In this document: in pieces, positions 13,443-24,686 of the stretch | Position numbering within the stretch: the first letter of the stretch is position 1 | How the letters are laid out: each line of letters starts with the position of its first letter | Assembly (NCBI RefSeq): GCF_019175285.1 | Contig: NC_056524.1 | Span: 148,860,854-148,924,853, forward strand | DNA: 64,000 bases | Direction: 5' to 3' | DNA from: Sceloporus undulatus | Taxonomy: Eukaryota; Chordata; Lepidosauria; Squamata; Phrynosomatidae | Made by a program: the position numbers and the translations under genes | The notes under the pieces: generated by a model | What the model saw: only the letters and a program-made list of their open reading frames with translations | Told to the model about the DNA's origin: nothing | Database searches by the model: none

Positions 13443-13655
13443 TGTTGTTTGTCTTCTAGTCATTTCTTACTTATGGCAACCCTAAGGTGAACCGATCATG
13501 GGCTTTTCTTGGCAAGTTTCTTCTGAGGGGTTTTGTCATTGCTATCCTCTGAGGTTGAGAGAGTGTGACTTGCCCAGGGTCACCCAGTGGGCTTCATGGC
13601 CAAGCAGGGCTTCAAACCCTGTTCTCCAGAATCATATGCTCAAACGACTACACCA
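13443..13655 (-). mobile_element. tRNA-derived SINE with L2-type tail
   Basis: Read on minus, it runs from a tRNA-like head (TGGTGTAGTCGTTTGAGCAT, a box A-like start) through CACTGGGTGACCCTGGGCAA and TGCCAAGAAAAGCCCATGAT to a tail of GACTAGAAGACAAACAACA. The same SINE occurs at 14725, 14981, 17545, 24401 and 31106. I recall it as an Anolis-SINE2-like or MIR-like family; the exact name is unsure. Confidence 0.75.
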
Positions 13656-13937
13656 TTAATATTTTATTTTCCTTGGTCTTCCCACTAAGTTTTTTCATCT
13701 ATGTAGAATGCTCACTTACTTTTTCATATAATAATTTCTCACTATATAGAAAATTAGACTGTAATCATAAACCTGCTTACCTAGTAGACTTAATTCTACA
13801 TAGGCATGTATAGGATTGACCTTTTAAGTGTCGATTTGTTGTCTAAAAAAGCATTTAAGTTAATAGTGAAGAGTGACCCATGAAAGCTGTTAAAGAAACC
13901 CACCATGCTCCCATTCCTTTATAACAGAAATACTCAC

Positions 13938-14083
13938 CCTCCTAATGTCATCTATTGTATTTATTTCTGGAGAAAGTCCACCATGGACACAAAGAAACTG
14001 TTGGTTCAGAAGTGCAGCAAGTGGAAGGCAATCAAAAGCTTCCATACAGGCATCATAGACTCTTTCAGAATACTTTATTTTAC
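13938..14083 (-). CDS. PPP3CB: PPP3CB exon 5
   Basis: The exon encodes [20 protein letters not shown], then [20 protein letters not shown] and NTIDDIRR (residues 175-222). H207 in CVHGG is a metal ligand in the family. The donor is GTGAGTA; the acceptor is TATAG following a weak tract. Substitutions against human beta (C for S before LPLAAL, NTI for HTL) are conservative. Confidence 0.97.
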
Positions 14084-14724
14084 CTATAGTGGAGAAAAAG
14101 ATCTAATATTCTAAATACATATGTTTAGCTGAAAGGCACACTTACATTATAATAGCATTTGTGTATAATTGATGTACAGTACTAACATAAAACATTACAT
14201 AAAATTATATATTTTTGGTCATTCATAAAAATCCAACAAGATGATATGCCATGAATTGCAAAAACAATACTGATGTTCATGCACATCAACTGTGCAAATA
14301 AGTCCATCAGAATTACTGTCCCATAAAAAAATTATGGTATTGAGCTAGCTGTCCTCACAAAAGTCCCGTATGTCTGTCATCTTAAATTTAAACAACAACA
14401 CTTTAGAATGCAACCCCCCTCCAAATTCTGTCATTCCTTTTCTGCTACATTTTCTTTAGTTGTACTTCCCTACCTTTTCCTGTTTGAGCCTTCATTTTAT
14501 GTCATAATAATTAGGTATTTTACTTTTATCACTCAGTTAATTCTAAAAAGTATAACAGTTGACCACTGTAATGGTCCCTACAATGATACAAGAAGGGGAT
14601 TAGACAGATCATTTTTGTTGCCCTGACCACCAATTTTAATTCCTTTCCCCTCAGCTGATATTTGCAATTCTGCAAACTCTGGAAGTCACTGAGGTGAAAT
14701 GACAAGAAGCTAATCAGAGAAAGG

Positions 14725-14875
14725 AACTGTGCCTTCAAGTCATTTCCTATTTACAGTGAATGGAAAGTAAACCTATTGTGCATGGGTTTTAAAAAATATG
14801 GCCTAGTGGGGATTTAAACCCCGGTCTCCTAGAATCCTAGACCAGCAGTCAAACCACTACACCAAAGTGGGGCTT
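14725..14875 (-). mobile_element. tRNA-derived SINE, partial
   Basis: TTGGTGTAGTGGTTTGACTG at the head and TGACTTGAAGGCACA at the tail match the SINE at 13443. The middle section of the usual 200-bp element is missing. It lies in intron 4. Confidence 0.6.
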
Positions 14876-14980
14876 AATAAGGAAAGAACTACTGTTTACC
14901 AGACCAGTGTTTTTTCCCTAGGGTTTTCATATTTGAATGTACAAAGAAGTACACAGCCTGGTCCTACATAAGCAAACGCT

Positions 14981-15337
14981 GTTGTTGTGTGCCTTCAAGC
15001 CATTTCCAACCTGTGGCAACCCCAAGGCAATTTTATCATGGGGTTTTCTTGGTAAGTTTTGTTCAGAAGGGGTTAGCCTTTGTTTTCCTGTAAAGCTGAA
15101 AATGTGTGACTTGTTTAAGGCAATGATTTTCAAGCTTTTGTCTTTCAGGTATTTTGGTCTTCAGCTCCCAAAATTCCAAGGTAACTAGGGCTTCTAGGAG
15201 CTGAAGTTCAAAACACCTGGAGGACCAAAGTTTGGGAAGCATTGGTCTAAGGTCATCCAGTGGATTTCCATGCCTGAGTGGAGATTTAAATTCTGTTTTC
15301 CAGAGTCATAGTTCAAACATTATATCACACTGGCTCT
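14981..15337 (-). mobile_element. tRNA-derived SINE interrupted by a hAT MITE
   Basis: The tail half (GTTGTGTGCCTTCAAGCCAT to GACTTGTTTAAGG on plus) is at 14981-15120. The head half (GTCTAAGGTCATCCAGTGGA to CATTATATCACACTGGCT) resumes at 15245. The two parts join in the order of uninterrupted copies once the 124-bp MITE is removed. Confidence 0.8.
15121..15244. mobile_element. hAT-type palindromic MITE, 124 bp, with 8-bp target duplication
   Basis: Ends are CAATGATTTTCAAGCTTTTG and, inverted, CAATGCTTCCCAAACTTTGG. Flanks GTTTAAGG (15113-15120) and GTCTAAGG (15245-15252) match at 7 of 8 bases, as expected of hAT insertion. It lies inside the SINE at 14981-15337 and is therefore younger. Confidence 0.85.
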
Positions 15338-15449
15338 ACATAGAGAACACTATATAACATTTTAACATACTCTTAAAAATATGGAAGAAAAAAGAATTGG
15401 TAACTAGACATTTGGGAAGCTAACAACTGGTTCTGTTGTTTATACTTAC

Positions 15450-15561
15450 ATTCCTGCTTAAATGTAAAATATTCTGTGAGGTGCCTGCATTCATGGTTGC
15501 CTCTCAAAAGAAACAATGTGTTTGGGTATAGGATCTTCAGGACCCACAAATACAGCACACA
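15450..15561 (-). CDS. PPP3CB: PPP3CB exon 4 (GNHE motif)
   Basis: The exon encodes [20 protein letters not shown] then [17 protein letters not shown] (residues 137-173). It has the third PPP signature LRGNHE with metal ligand N158 and general acid H159. The only difference noted from human beta is NTLF for STLF. The donor is GTAAGT and the acceptor CCAATAG. It ends one base into the next Cys codon. Confidence 0.98.
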
Positions 15562-15669
15562 CTATTGGAAGAAAAATAATACCTAGTCATATGTGGTTAA
15601 GGATAAAAAAGCATTTGAATAAAATAATGAATGGTGAAAACAACAAGCTAATATAGAACATTAACAGCA

Positions 15670-16760
15670 ATTCATATTATTTATTTTTTTCATTCATTTT
15701 ATATTTACAGTATATCCTACCTTTTAAAAGGATGTGCTCACAGGTTAATTCAAAATTATATACAAATTAAAATTATAAGAATATAAAATATTACTAGTAA
15801 AACAATCACAGTATCATTCAACAATGGCAACCAAACATTAAAACATCACTTAAACCAATGAAGCTCAAGATTACAAAACAAAGTATCACAATAAGAGTTG
15901 CCAATTAAAATCCCTCAAATAGTTGGCAAACACCATTCTGCTGTATACTAAAAGGATTATACTAGTTATAGGAAGGAAAATGCTAAAAGGTTCACCAACA
16001 ACCAACTCTGAGATGGAAGTCAACAGAGAGCCAATATTTAATATTCAGAAGAGAATACAAGCAACTGAATGGTTATTAATGTACATACTGTACTAAGTAT
16101 TTTAATTATATGAATTAATTCTCATTGTGGGTTTTTATAAGTGCTGTCAAGGCTGCTATTGTTTTTCTTTCTTATTATGCTTTTTAATATGCGTGTTTGT
16201 GTGTGTATACATATATATTATATAATTTTCTTTTAAAGATTATTGATTGTTAATATTAATGATCAGTAGTAAGCAAATAAGTTTTCTATGCCAATTTAAA
16301 TTCTTGTAAAGATGGAATTTGTCAATCCTAAATAGAAAGATTTCCTCTAATGTGGGCTACAGCAAATAGGAGTCCTCTTCTTTCTTTTTGCCAACTGTTT
16401 TCACAGATGGGCACATAAGCCAGGCTTTGACAGCAGTCTCAGCTTGTAGAAAAACATTGCCCTTAAATAACCTGGTCGTGAATCATTTAAGGCTTTAAAG
16501 GCTAAATGGACCTGGAAACATATGGGCAATTAGTGTAACTGGTACAATACAGGTGTCACATGTTACAACCACATGAAACCTATCCAAACCCAAGCAGCTA
16601 CATTTCCTACCAGTTTTAGTTTCCAAATCTTCTTTCAGAGATCTACACATAAAGGCACTACAACATGTCAGACTGAGTGGTCACTGGTGCAAAGGCAAGG
16701 CCAGATAGGGTTGCAGTTGATGTATCAGCCTAACATGTCTAGCATTACCAACTGACCTTT
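15670..16760 (-). mobile_element. L2-clade LINE 3' region, decayed
   Basis: The plus strand shows the inverted tail (TATCCTACCTTTTAAAAGGA), TCACTTAAACCAATGAAGC and, after an unassigned AT-rich insertion near 16085-16300, AATAACCTGGTCGTGAATCA and TTTAAGGCTTTAAAGGC. It belongs to the same family as 8250 and 22340. Boundaries are approximate. Confidence 0.45.
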
Positions 16761-16800
16761 ACCAATTAGTACCAAATTTATCACTCCTAAAATGTAAATA

Positions 16801-17036
16801 CAGTCGGCCCTCCTTATCCATTGATTTTTTTTTTATCCACGAATTCAAGCATCCCTGGCTTAGAAATATTCCAAAAAAGTATAAATTCCAAATAGCAAAC
16901 TTGATTTTATATTTTATATAAGGGACACCATTTTACTAAGCCATTGCATTTAATGGGACTAGATCATCCACAGATTTTGTTATGAAGGGGGGGGGCGTAC
17001 TGGAACTAAACCCCACCAGATAACAGGGGCCCACTG
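16801..17036. mobile_element. Tigger/pogo-type MITE, 236 bp, TA flanks
   Basis: It starts CAGTCGGCCCTCCTTATCCA and ends (inverted) CAGTGGGCCCCTGTTATCTG, with TA at 16799-16800 and 17037-17038. The interior ATTCAAGCATCCCTGGCTTA and ACCATTTTACTAAGCCATTG mirrors the copy at 3936-4166. It lies in intron 3. Confidence 0.8.
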
Positions 17037-17544
17037 TATAGTCATTTGTGGGAGGGGAGTGCATTTCTAAGATCAGTTGCAAACTTCCACAGTCAGGTTT
17101 ACCCACTCACAGCACCTGCATTTTACTTGGATTATGAACCTATGTTGTGTTTTAAATTGGAATTTTGTAACTGTGCTGGCCAAATGGCCGTAATAAAGTT
17201 ATTATTTATTTTACTTGGATTAAACTTTGGCTTATTTACCTTTGCCCAGATCAAAACCAGCTCTGGCAAACAGTTTAGGAATTCATCAGTCTTATGGGGA
17301 TTAGTAGGCGTTACAGGGAAGTAGTACTGAGAAGCACTGATGTACTACTGATGACATCTCAGCACAAACATACAGATGATATGTAGTTTTATGTAAAACT
17401 TAAAAACCATGAGAGATAGAATGAAATCCAGGGCTAGACCAGATGACAACAGTCACTGAATGGTACGTAGTGAATAAAAAGCTCAATAGGAAAGATTACA
17501 GCAAAATGTCCAGTTAATGTAAGCACAAAGTTCGCTTAATTTCA

Positions 17545-17780
17545 TGTGTTGTTGCTGCTGTGTGCCTCCAAGTCATTTCCAACTTATGGCAACCCTAAGG
17601 TTAACCTATCATGGGCTTTCTTGGCAAGATTCATTCTGAGATTTGCCCTTGCCTTCTTCTGATGCTGAGTGTGTGACTTGCCTATGGTCATCAAGTGGGC
17701 TTCCATGGCTGAGCTGGGAACTGAACCCTGGTCCTCCAGAGTCATAGTCCAACATTGAAACCACTATGACACATTGGCTT
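17545..17780 (-). mobile_element. tRNA-derived SINE with L2-type tail, near full length
   Basis: Plus-strand landmarks are GTTGTTGCTGCTGTGTGCCT, TATGGCAACCCTAAGGTTAA, CTTGCCTATGGTCATCAAGT and CAACATTGAAACCACTATGA. The inverted head carries a GGGTTCAGTTCCC box-B-like motif. It lies in intron 3. Confidence 0.8.
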
Positions 17781-18277
17781 TCAATTTCATTTATCATATT
17801 TATATTCTACCCCACCCTTATATTCTATCCTTCCAAAATAGTGCATATAACCATAGAGATTCAGAAAGGAATGACACTTTACAAGACACATTGAGTTCTC
17901 TATCCAAATTTGCTTTCTAACACTTCCAGGATAATTTGCAGGGGAGAAAAAATGGGAAGGTGCAGTGTTTTCTCCACTTATCATCTACCACGAGATCTCA
18001 GCAAGAACCACAGTTACTGTGGGGCTGAGGAGTAGAGGCTACAGATGAGAACTGGACCAATGGCAGAAAGTTAGATAGGCAGATTTAGCACAAAGCTTAC
18101 AAGATTCTTCAATGCAACTGTTTTATTCCAACATTTATATGTAATTTTACTGTGAATGAAGCAGAGTTCACACACAGTAGTAACATGAAATGTGTCAGTT
18201 TAGCAGGCGATTAACTTGCTGACATTGCAGATATAACTTTAGTGTCAAATTCTGCTGAAATTTTCTTGTATTGAGAG

Positions 18278-18728
18278 CCGTGGTGGCGAACTTATCGCGT
18301 GCATGCCCTCTCTGGCACATGAAGCCATTTCCGAGACAGGAGAGGGGCAGGAGAAGAGTAGGAACAGGCGCCTGTTCCTCCTCTTCCTCCACTCTCTCGT
18401 GCCGTTAGCTCTTTCTCCGGAGACAGCTAAAGGTCTGGGAGGGTGGGGGAGAGTAAGAACAAGTGTGCATCTGTTTCTTCTCTTTCCTTTCCTCTCCTGG
18501 ACCTTCCCAGAGAAGCTAAAGGCATGGGAGGATGGGGAGGGGCAAAGAAGAACAGGTGCATGCCTGTTCTTTTTCTCTCCCCCCCCCCCCTGGCCTTCAG
18601 CTGTCTCCGGGGAAGTCCTGCACCCAAAGGGTGGAACTCCCCCCAGGATGTCCCCTCCTCCAGTAACATTTGGTGCAGGAACGCCTTTACGTTTTGGCAC
18701 TCGATCTCTAAAAGGCTCGCCATCACTA
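18278..18728. mobile_element. hAT-type element, 451 bp, C/T-rich interior
   Basis: The left end CCGTGGTGGCGAACTTATCG and inverted right end TAGTGATGGCGAGCCTTTTA form a hAT-like terminal repeat. The flanks ATTGAGAG (18270-18277) and ATACAGAG (18729-18736) agree at 6 of 8. The interior is strongly purine/pyrimidine-biased and gives long but meaningless ORFs on both strands. Confidence 0.65.
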
Positions 18729-18984
18729 ATACAGAGAAACAAAAAATTAGTATCATTTGATTACTATAGTCATTCTTTGAGCTGGTATTATAAAACCACT
18801 CACATCTACTTTGAAAACCATGCACAGGCCATCATTTTAAATAACCCAGTTATAGTTTTACGGGACTTTTGTTAACACAACATTCTACAAGAGCTATCAA
18901 ATTCCATATCATTTCCTGTATTGCCATGTCCTCCCTCCAGTCCATCTCCCCTGATCCAGGCCTCGGAGGTAGAGAAGAACTGTT

Positions 18985-19122
18985 GGCCCTCATCCCCTTC
19001 CCCTTCTCCTTTTGTGTTGTGTCTTTTTTATATTGTAAGCCTTAGGGCAGGGAACCGTCCAATTAAAAAGATTGTATGTACTGTACAGCGCTGTGTAAAT
19101 TTATAGCGCTTTATAAATAAAG

Positions 19123-19172
<50 letters not shown>
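18985..19172 (+). mobile_element. L2-like LINE 3' tail with (AAT)n microsatellite
   Basis: TTATATTGTAAGCCTTAGGG, TACAGCGCTGTGTAAATTTA and TTATAAATAAAGG lead directly into about 16 AAT units (19124-19172). The microsatellite most likely grew from the LINE's 3' repeat. It lies in intron 3. Confidence 0.6.
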
Positions 19173-19175
<3 letters not shown>

Positions 19176-19872
19176 GCCTCTGAGTATATGATACACGTTT
19201 CTCTAGAAAATGACATTTTCCTTGTTTTTATTTGATCAACTGCTGCTCACAGTAAAAGAAGTAACCACTTCTTATCTAACCTATATGGAATTGGAATGCT
19301 CATCGTCTTAAAGCTGGAACTTCGTATTAATTTACTGATATTCTTCCAACATCATGCAGAAGCAAGCAACATGCAACAGAGAGAATACATCTTATCCCCC
19401 AAGTACACAATGACACAAGGGATTCAGAAGAGTGGCCTGGCTTACTATCCAGCCATTTTTTGCAGTTACACCAATCTCTTACCCCAAATTCTCTGGTATG
19501 CATAGAGTATTTGAGAAAGAAGCAGGGTATTCTTGTATTTGACCTGTACTCCAAGTGCCCTGCATGCCAGAGGACAGGGGCACTTACCCCTAGTAAGCAT
19601 ATTTGTGTATATGCGCACACAGGGCCCATGTGGCATCTTATTGGCAAACCAGTCAACTGGAGTGAAATTGAGGTGCAGGAAGAAAAAGAGAAAAGGAAAG
19701 GCCTTGCCAGGAAAAATGAAACTCTTGGGTCAAATTTTCATCTTTTGCTCCAATGAGAAATAGAAATGTTACAGTATTAAGTGAATTATTACAACAAATA
19801 AATGATTTCATACACAAACACATAAACTATCATTATTAAAATTAACAACAGCACACACACAGATTCCATTAC

Positions 19873-19997
19873 CTCTATGCTAAAATATCCTCTGTCTACA
19901 TAGTCACCAAGGAACAGGTATCTTGTGTTAGCAGGTGATCCTCCCACTTCAAATAGCTTCATTAGGTCAAAGAATTGGCCATGAATGTCACCACACA
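19873..19997 (-). CDS. PPP3CB: PPP3CB exon 3 (GDIHG and GDYVDRG metal-binding motifs)
   Basis: The exon encodes [19 protein letters not shown] through [11 protein letters not shown] (residues 96-136) with no change from the vertebrate beta sequence that I can recall. It carries two of the three PPP-family signatures: GDIHG (D98, H100) and GDYVDRG (D126, R130). The acceptor is CATTGCAG and the donor GTAATG. Length is 125 nt, ending in phase 0. Confidence 0.98.
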
Positions 19998-20445
19998 CTG
20001 CAATGAAAATGCTGCCGATTAAAGAACTAAAATGATTTTTGTTTTTACTTGTGGGGAAAAACAGCCAAATTGAAAATGACAGTAAATCAGACCAACACCT
20101 ATTTACTGCATCTCAGTTTTAGGGTAATAAAGACTGTCCTCTGCAGTTTATGTAATTATAAACTTGCACCCCTCTGATATCTATTTTTCAGCTACTTATC
20201 AAACTTTAATGATCAAGAAACAGGCTATGCCCAACTGACAGTCCCAGATGGAGTAGATTTATGGAATAAATGGATCTTACCTAACTTGACTTACCAAGCT
20301 CACACTGATTTAATAACATTTGGATTTAGGGTTTTCTCTCTTCACCTTGCTACTATTTTTTCATGCAGCTTCCTCTTTCCCTAGTGCCACATGCATGGAA
20401 AGTTCACCCGCCAATGACATATAGCTCTGAAGGCGGCCAACTCTG

Positions 20446-20913
20446 GTGAACACTTCATGCACTTATACTTCTGGACACAACTGTGTAAAACAGCAAACTA
20501 CAGCTTTATGTTTCTGCTGCTACCTTCTACCTATGCTGCAACCTGTTCTAAGAATGTTCCCAGATTTGGAGCAGAGGGAAAGGAATGAAAACAGAAGCAG
20601 TCACTCTGTATATGATAGCCAGACACAGGTTAATATCACAGATGCAATCTATTTACCATGTGGGTTCTCAGGTCACTGTACTCTCCTATATTCACCAGAA
20701 AAAAGTGTATGGTCTTCTGAGGGACAAGGGAAGCTTTCATCAATGATAAAGAGCCATAAACCTCTCTGTAAGGCTAAGGATTTTAAAAATTACTCAGTTG
20801 CTACTTCTTCAGAAAGCAAAGATCAAGCTGGACTTATAAACAAAAGGGAAGATCACCTCTGGAAGCTGGTAAAGTACTTGGAACTAAGCAAACGCCTACC
20901 AATTAAAAATTAA
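20446..20913 (+). other. Unexplained 155-codon ORF antisense in PPP3CB intron 2
   Basis: The ORF reads from MNTSCTYTSGHNCVKQQ to KRLPIKN. It has Ser/Lys-rich composition, no signal peptide, no motif I recognise and no visible splice partners. An ORF of this length is expected by chance about once in a window this size at this base composition. I do not call it a gene. Confidence 0.15.
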
Positions 20914-21404
20914 CAGCAAATAAGCTTCAATTAAAATCTCTGACTGAAGTGTCATCAATATTTACAGCAATGTTTTAAAATAACAGACTCCTAACTAAAG
21001 AAGACCAACTAAATCAATGGGAACTTAAGTTTATGTAAATTCTGTTGGATTCAGAAGTTCTCATCTAACCAGGATTAAAAATGTATTTAGGCTAGTTTAA
21101 TTTAATCCTTTAGGTCAACATTTGATTTTTTTATATTATTTAGCATTTTAACAATGCAAACAACAAACTTTGCCCCATTAAAGCTGTCTTCCTTTCATTC
21201 AACTAGGTTACAATTCGCCGTCTACAATTCAACTCTTCTTTTTAAGACAGATATATTGGTTTCCATCCATAAACACCAAAGAGCAATTTCAGTATTTTGC
21301 ACTGACATATTTGTAATCCTAAAAAATAGCAGTCATGGCAGCCAATGGCAGCAAAATAGACAGACAGCTGTAGCGCCTTGAAGAGCAACACATTTCATAT
21401 AGCA

Positions 21405-21560
21405 TGGTTCAGAGCAGAGGTCGGAGTCATGCAGTCCTCGGGCTGTTGTTGAAGTGTAACTCCCAGAATTCCTCACCAATGGCTATACAGGCTAGGACTG
21501 CTTGTAGTTGCACTCCTACAACGTTTGAAGGTCAGCATAATTACTATCCTGGGTTAAGCC
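21405..21560. mobile_element. hAT-type palindromic MITE
   Basis: CAGTCCTCGGGCTGTTGTTG, AGTGTAACTCCCAGAATTCC and, inverted, TTCAAACGTTGTAGGAGTGC form diverged arms of the lizard MITE that reads CAACTCCCAGAATTCC in its core. Boundaries are approximate. Confidence 0.5.
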
Positions 21561-22021
21561 CTACCCCAGATGTTGACAGTAGTCTAGAAAGCTAGTATGT
21601 ATTTATACAAGCAAGACTTAAGCTGGGGATCCCTGTATGCTATGAGTGAGTTAGAGTGCAGGAAAAGCACAGAATGGAGTACTTCTGATATTCTTTTTCT
21701 AAAAATCATGTTTATTGAGTTTTATAACTTCTGATATTCTTGACTTTAAAAAAACACAAAGAAGGTTTCTAGTAATCTGATCAATAAAACATACTTTATT
21801 ATGTAGGGAGATGGGCAACAAAACCAATGAAAGGTTATTTATTTTATAACTTTTTATATCTGACCCAATATCACAAGATATTAGGGTGGTGCACAAATAA
21901 GATCCATTTAAACAATTTTTAAAATTTAGGAAAAATTTAAGCACTTTAGAAACATAAACAGTTTAAAACCTATTAGCATACTTCAAAATATATCTGTGCA
22001 CATATGTGGGCAACCAGTATG

Positions 22022-22140
22022 TATAGAGATCTTGTAGCACCTTTGAGACTGACTGAAAGAAAGAAATCGGCAGCATGAGCTTTCGTAGACTTCAGTCTAC
22101 TTCCTCAGATGCATACTGATTCTACAGACTAACATGGCTT
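22022..22140. mobile_element. Retroelement tail, possibly Penelope-like
   Basis: GATCTTGTAGCACCTTTGAG, AAAGAAATCGGCAGCATGAG and AGACTTCAGTCTACTTCCTC match a tail I recall from squamates and turtles as Penelope-like. The same motif occurs in both orientations at 61318-61510. The family assignment is inference. Confidence 0.5.
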
Positions 22141-22339
22141 TATCTTTGAATTCAATCACATTTGTACAATCGTTAGATTACAAATGCTTTACTGAAGAGC
22201 AACTTGGCTCTGGAAAGAAGCCAGTGTTAAAGTCAGTCAGGCCTGCATTCCACAACTGGGTAATCACTGAAGACATGGCTTGTATGTTACTCCCACTGGT
22301 GGGAGACACCTCTATCAAATCTTAATCGTTGGACAGACA

Positions 22340-23500
22340 GAAGGGGCCCTCCTTCTCATATTGAGGTTCCAGGGCTTTAAATCATTAGCTCCTGGAATTT
22401 AGAGCAGCGGTGTATTGGCAGCCAGTGCAATCACTCTAAAATGAGTACAGCTGACCCTCCACATTTGTAGCTTTGAGTTTTGTGGCTTTGATTATTTGCA
22501 GTTTTGATTATATGTCCATCCTATTCAGAGAAGCATTCCCAGGCATTGTGTGACTATTATTTGTTATTTGACATTTTTAATTTGTTGCCTTTATTGTATC
22601 TTTTCCTGTATTATGTATAATTTTTATATGTATTATGCTATTATTTCTTTGATTGTATGCCATGGGTAGGTTTACTTTATCTATTTTATTGTTTGTATGT
22701 ACAGCGCTGTGTAAATCTACAGATGCTGACCATAGAGTTGTACTGGAGAACCTAGACATTCCTACAGAAAACACTTTTCTAGGCATTTGTAGGTCATCCA
22801 TCTGGCAGATGTTGACAACAGAGTTGTACTGGAGGATCTGAAGATTCCTAGACAGATGTTCTCTTAAGTAAAAACAGTAGTGTTTTTTTTTATTTGCGGG
22901 TTTCCCATATTTCTGGAGGTCCTTCACCCCTAATCTCAGAGATGTGGAGGAACCACTGTATTTTGATTATGTTGTTTCAGCAATGTCGCTGATGAATTTT
23001 GCATTAGCTGCAGTGTCTGAATCCTCTTCAAGGGCAGTCTCATATAAAGTGCATTGCAGGAGCCCAATTGGGAATCTGTGGCCAGGTTACCTCTGTCCAG
23101 GAAAATCTATTTGTGCCTCCCATGACAAAGATTTATCTAGGAGTACTCCCAAACTACACATCTGTTCTTTTAGTTAAGTGCAATCCCATCCAGGGCAAGT
23201 CACCTACCCAATTCCCAGATCTAAAAACCACTAATCTGCAGGATTCATATTCAGTTTATTAGCCATCACTCATCCTGTTACAGCATCCAGACACTGGATC
23301 CACTATTTGCATAGTCTCACCGACAACAACAAGGAGAAGAGTGTCATCAGCATACTGATGCTATCCAGTCCCAAATCTCCTAACAATCCCACCAAGTCAG
23401 AGTGGATCCAAACAATTTTGTCTGCAAAGTGTCTTGCAAATTGGGCACCACAAGATTTTGGTCCAATCTTTTTCCAAAATATGGAAAAGCACTGCCCTTT
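22340..23500 (-). mobile_element. L2-clade LINE relic (3' UTR and end of reverse transcriptase), split by Tigger MITE
   Basis: Outside the MITE at 22448-22958, plus-strand AGCAGCGGTGTATTGGCAGC and GGAGTACTCCCAAACTACAC correspond to the 3' UTR and, on minus, to the RT-connecting segment (peptide LDGIALN followed by VVWEYS, like LDGVALPLKDQVRSLGVLLD of L2). It is full of stops and is an old relic. Confidence 0.6.
22448..22958. mobile_element. Tigger/pogo-type element, 511 bp, TA flanks, inside an L2 relic
   Basis: Ends are CAGCTGACCCTCCACATTTG and, inverted, CAGTGGTTCCTCCACATCTC, with TA on each side (22446-22447 and 22959-22960). It contains GACCATAGAGTTGTACTGGA and GACAACAGAGTTGTACTGGA, also found in the element at 27299. 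An AT-rich L2-like tail (ATGTACAGCGCTGTGTAAAT) near 22590-22720 looks like a later insertion. Confidence 0.75.
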
Positions 23501-23504
23501 CTTA

Positions 23505-24360
23505 GAATAGAATCATAGATTTGGATGAGACCACAAGGGCCATCCAGTCCAACCCCCTGCCATGCAGGAACTCACAATCAAAGCAAACAGATGGCCACCC
23601 AGCCTCTGTTTGAAGACCTCCAGGAAAGGAGACTCTACCAATCTCCGAGGAAGTGTGTTACACTGTCGAACAGCTCTTACTGTCAGGAAGACAGTTCCTA
23701 ATGTTGAGGTGGAATCTATTTTCCTGTAGCTTGCATCCATTGTTCCAGGTCATATTCTTTTGCCCCATCCTCAATATGACATCTCTTCAAATATTTAAAC
23801 AAGGCTATCATATCACCTCTTAACTATCTCTTCTCAAGGCTAAACATACCCAGCTCTCCAAGTCTCTCCTCATAAGGCATGTTTTCTAGACCCTTCACCA
23901 TTTTGGTCACCCTCCTTTGGACATGCTCCAGTTTCTCAACATCCTGTTTAAATTGTGGTGCCCAGAACTGGACACAGTAGTCTAGGTGAGGCCTGACCAA
24001 GGCAGAATAGTGGCACTATAACTTGATCTAGACACTATACTTTCCACTTTATAACAAATTCCAGGAGAACATGATAACTCCTACTTAAGGATCCCACCAC
24101 TTGAACCCCATTAACTAGGTCATCCCTGTTTGTTAAGAACAGATTTTAAATAGCTGATCCCCTTGTTGCCTCTTCCACCTTTTGGACAATGAAACTGTCT
24201 TCCAGACAAGTGAGGAATTTGCTAGACCTTGAGGTTTTGGTTGAGTTTGACTTCCAGCAAATATCAGGATAGTTGATGTCACCCATCACTACTAATCTCT
24301 CCTTTCTGAGTGTGCAAAGTCCTGCCTGCACATTATACATCAGCCTCAATATTGTCACAA
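23505..24360 (-). mobile_element. CR1 LINE, 3' end plus an endonuclease fragment
   Basis: The left end AGAATAGAATCATAGAT is the inverted CR1 octamer tail. It is followed by CCATCCAGTCCAACCCCCTG and AGCATTCAG-free CR1 3' UTR up to GTGGTGCCCAGAACTGGACA. Beyond an internal deletion near 24040, minus-strand translation gives RLVVMGDINYPDICWKSN, the GDxNYPDI motif of the CR1 endonuclease. The element is broken by internal loss. Confidence 0.8.
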
Positions 24361-24400
24361 GTTAGGGGACTGCATTGAGCCCCCGGGAAAATGCCTTCCA

Positions 24401-24597
24401 CTATTGTTGTTATGTGCTTTCACATAATTTCCATCTTATGGCAACCCTAAGGTGAACCTATCACAGGGGGTTGGGAGGCTGAGAGTGTGTGACATACCCA
24501 AGGTCACCCGCTGGGTTTCCATGACTGAGTGGAAAATCGAATACGGGTCTCCAGAGTCATAGTCCAATGCTCAAAACATTATATCATACTGGCTTGC
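24401..24597 (-). mobile_element. tRNA-derived SINE with L2-type tail
   Basis: Landmarks on plus are TTATGGCAACCCTAAGGTGA, ACCCAAGGTCACCCGCTGGG and CCAGAGTCATAGTCCAATGC. A deletion of roughly 35 bp removes the centre compared with 17545-17780. Confidence 0.75.
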
Positions 24598-24686
24598 CTG
24601 CCACTGTACACACCTACAAAAAAAGTTTCCCCTGATCCCTTCCAACAGCCTTTCAGCGGATGTGTGGCATTTCACCCCATTTTCAT

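Noticed and set aside
18245-18875. Overlapping ORFs of 105 to 190 codons on both strands
   Set aside because: They lie in the biased, low-complexity interior of the hAT element at 18278-18728; open frames on both strands come from composition, and the peptides are Pro/Arg/Ser-rich with no domain.
20446-20913. 155-codon ORF on plus as a possible new gene
   Set aside because: No homologous motif, no splice partners or conserved start context, and its length is expected by chance in 64 kb at this AT content.
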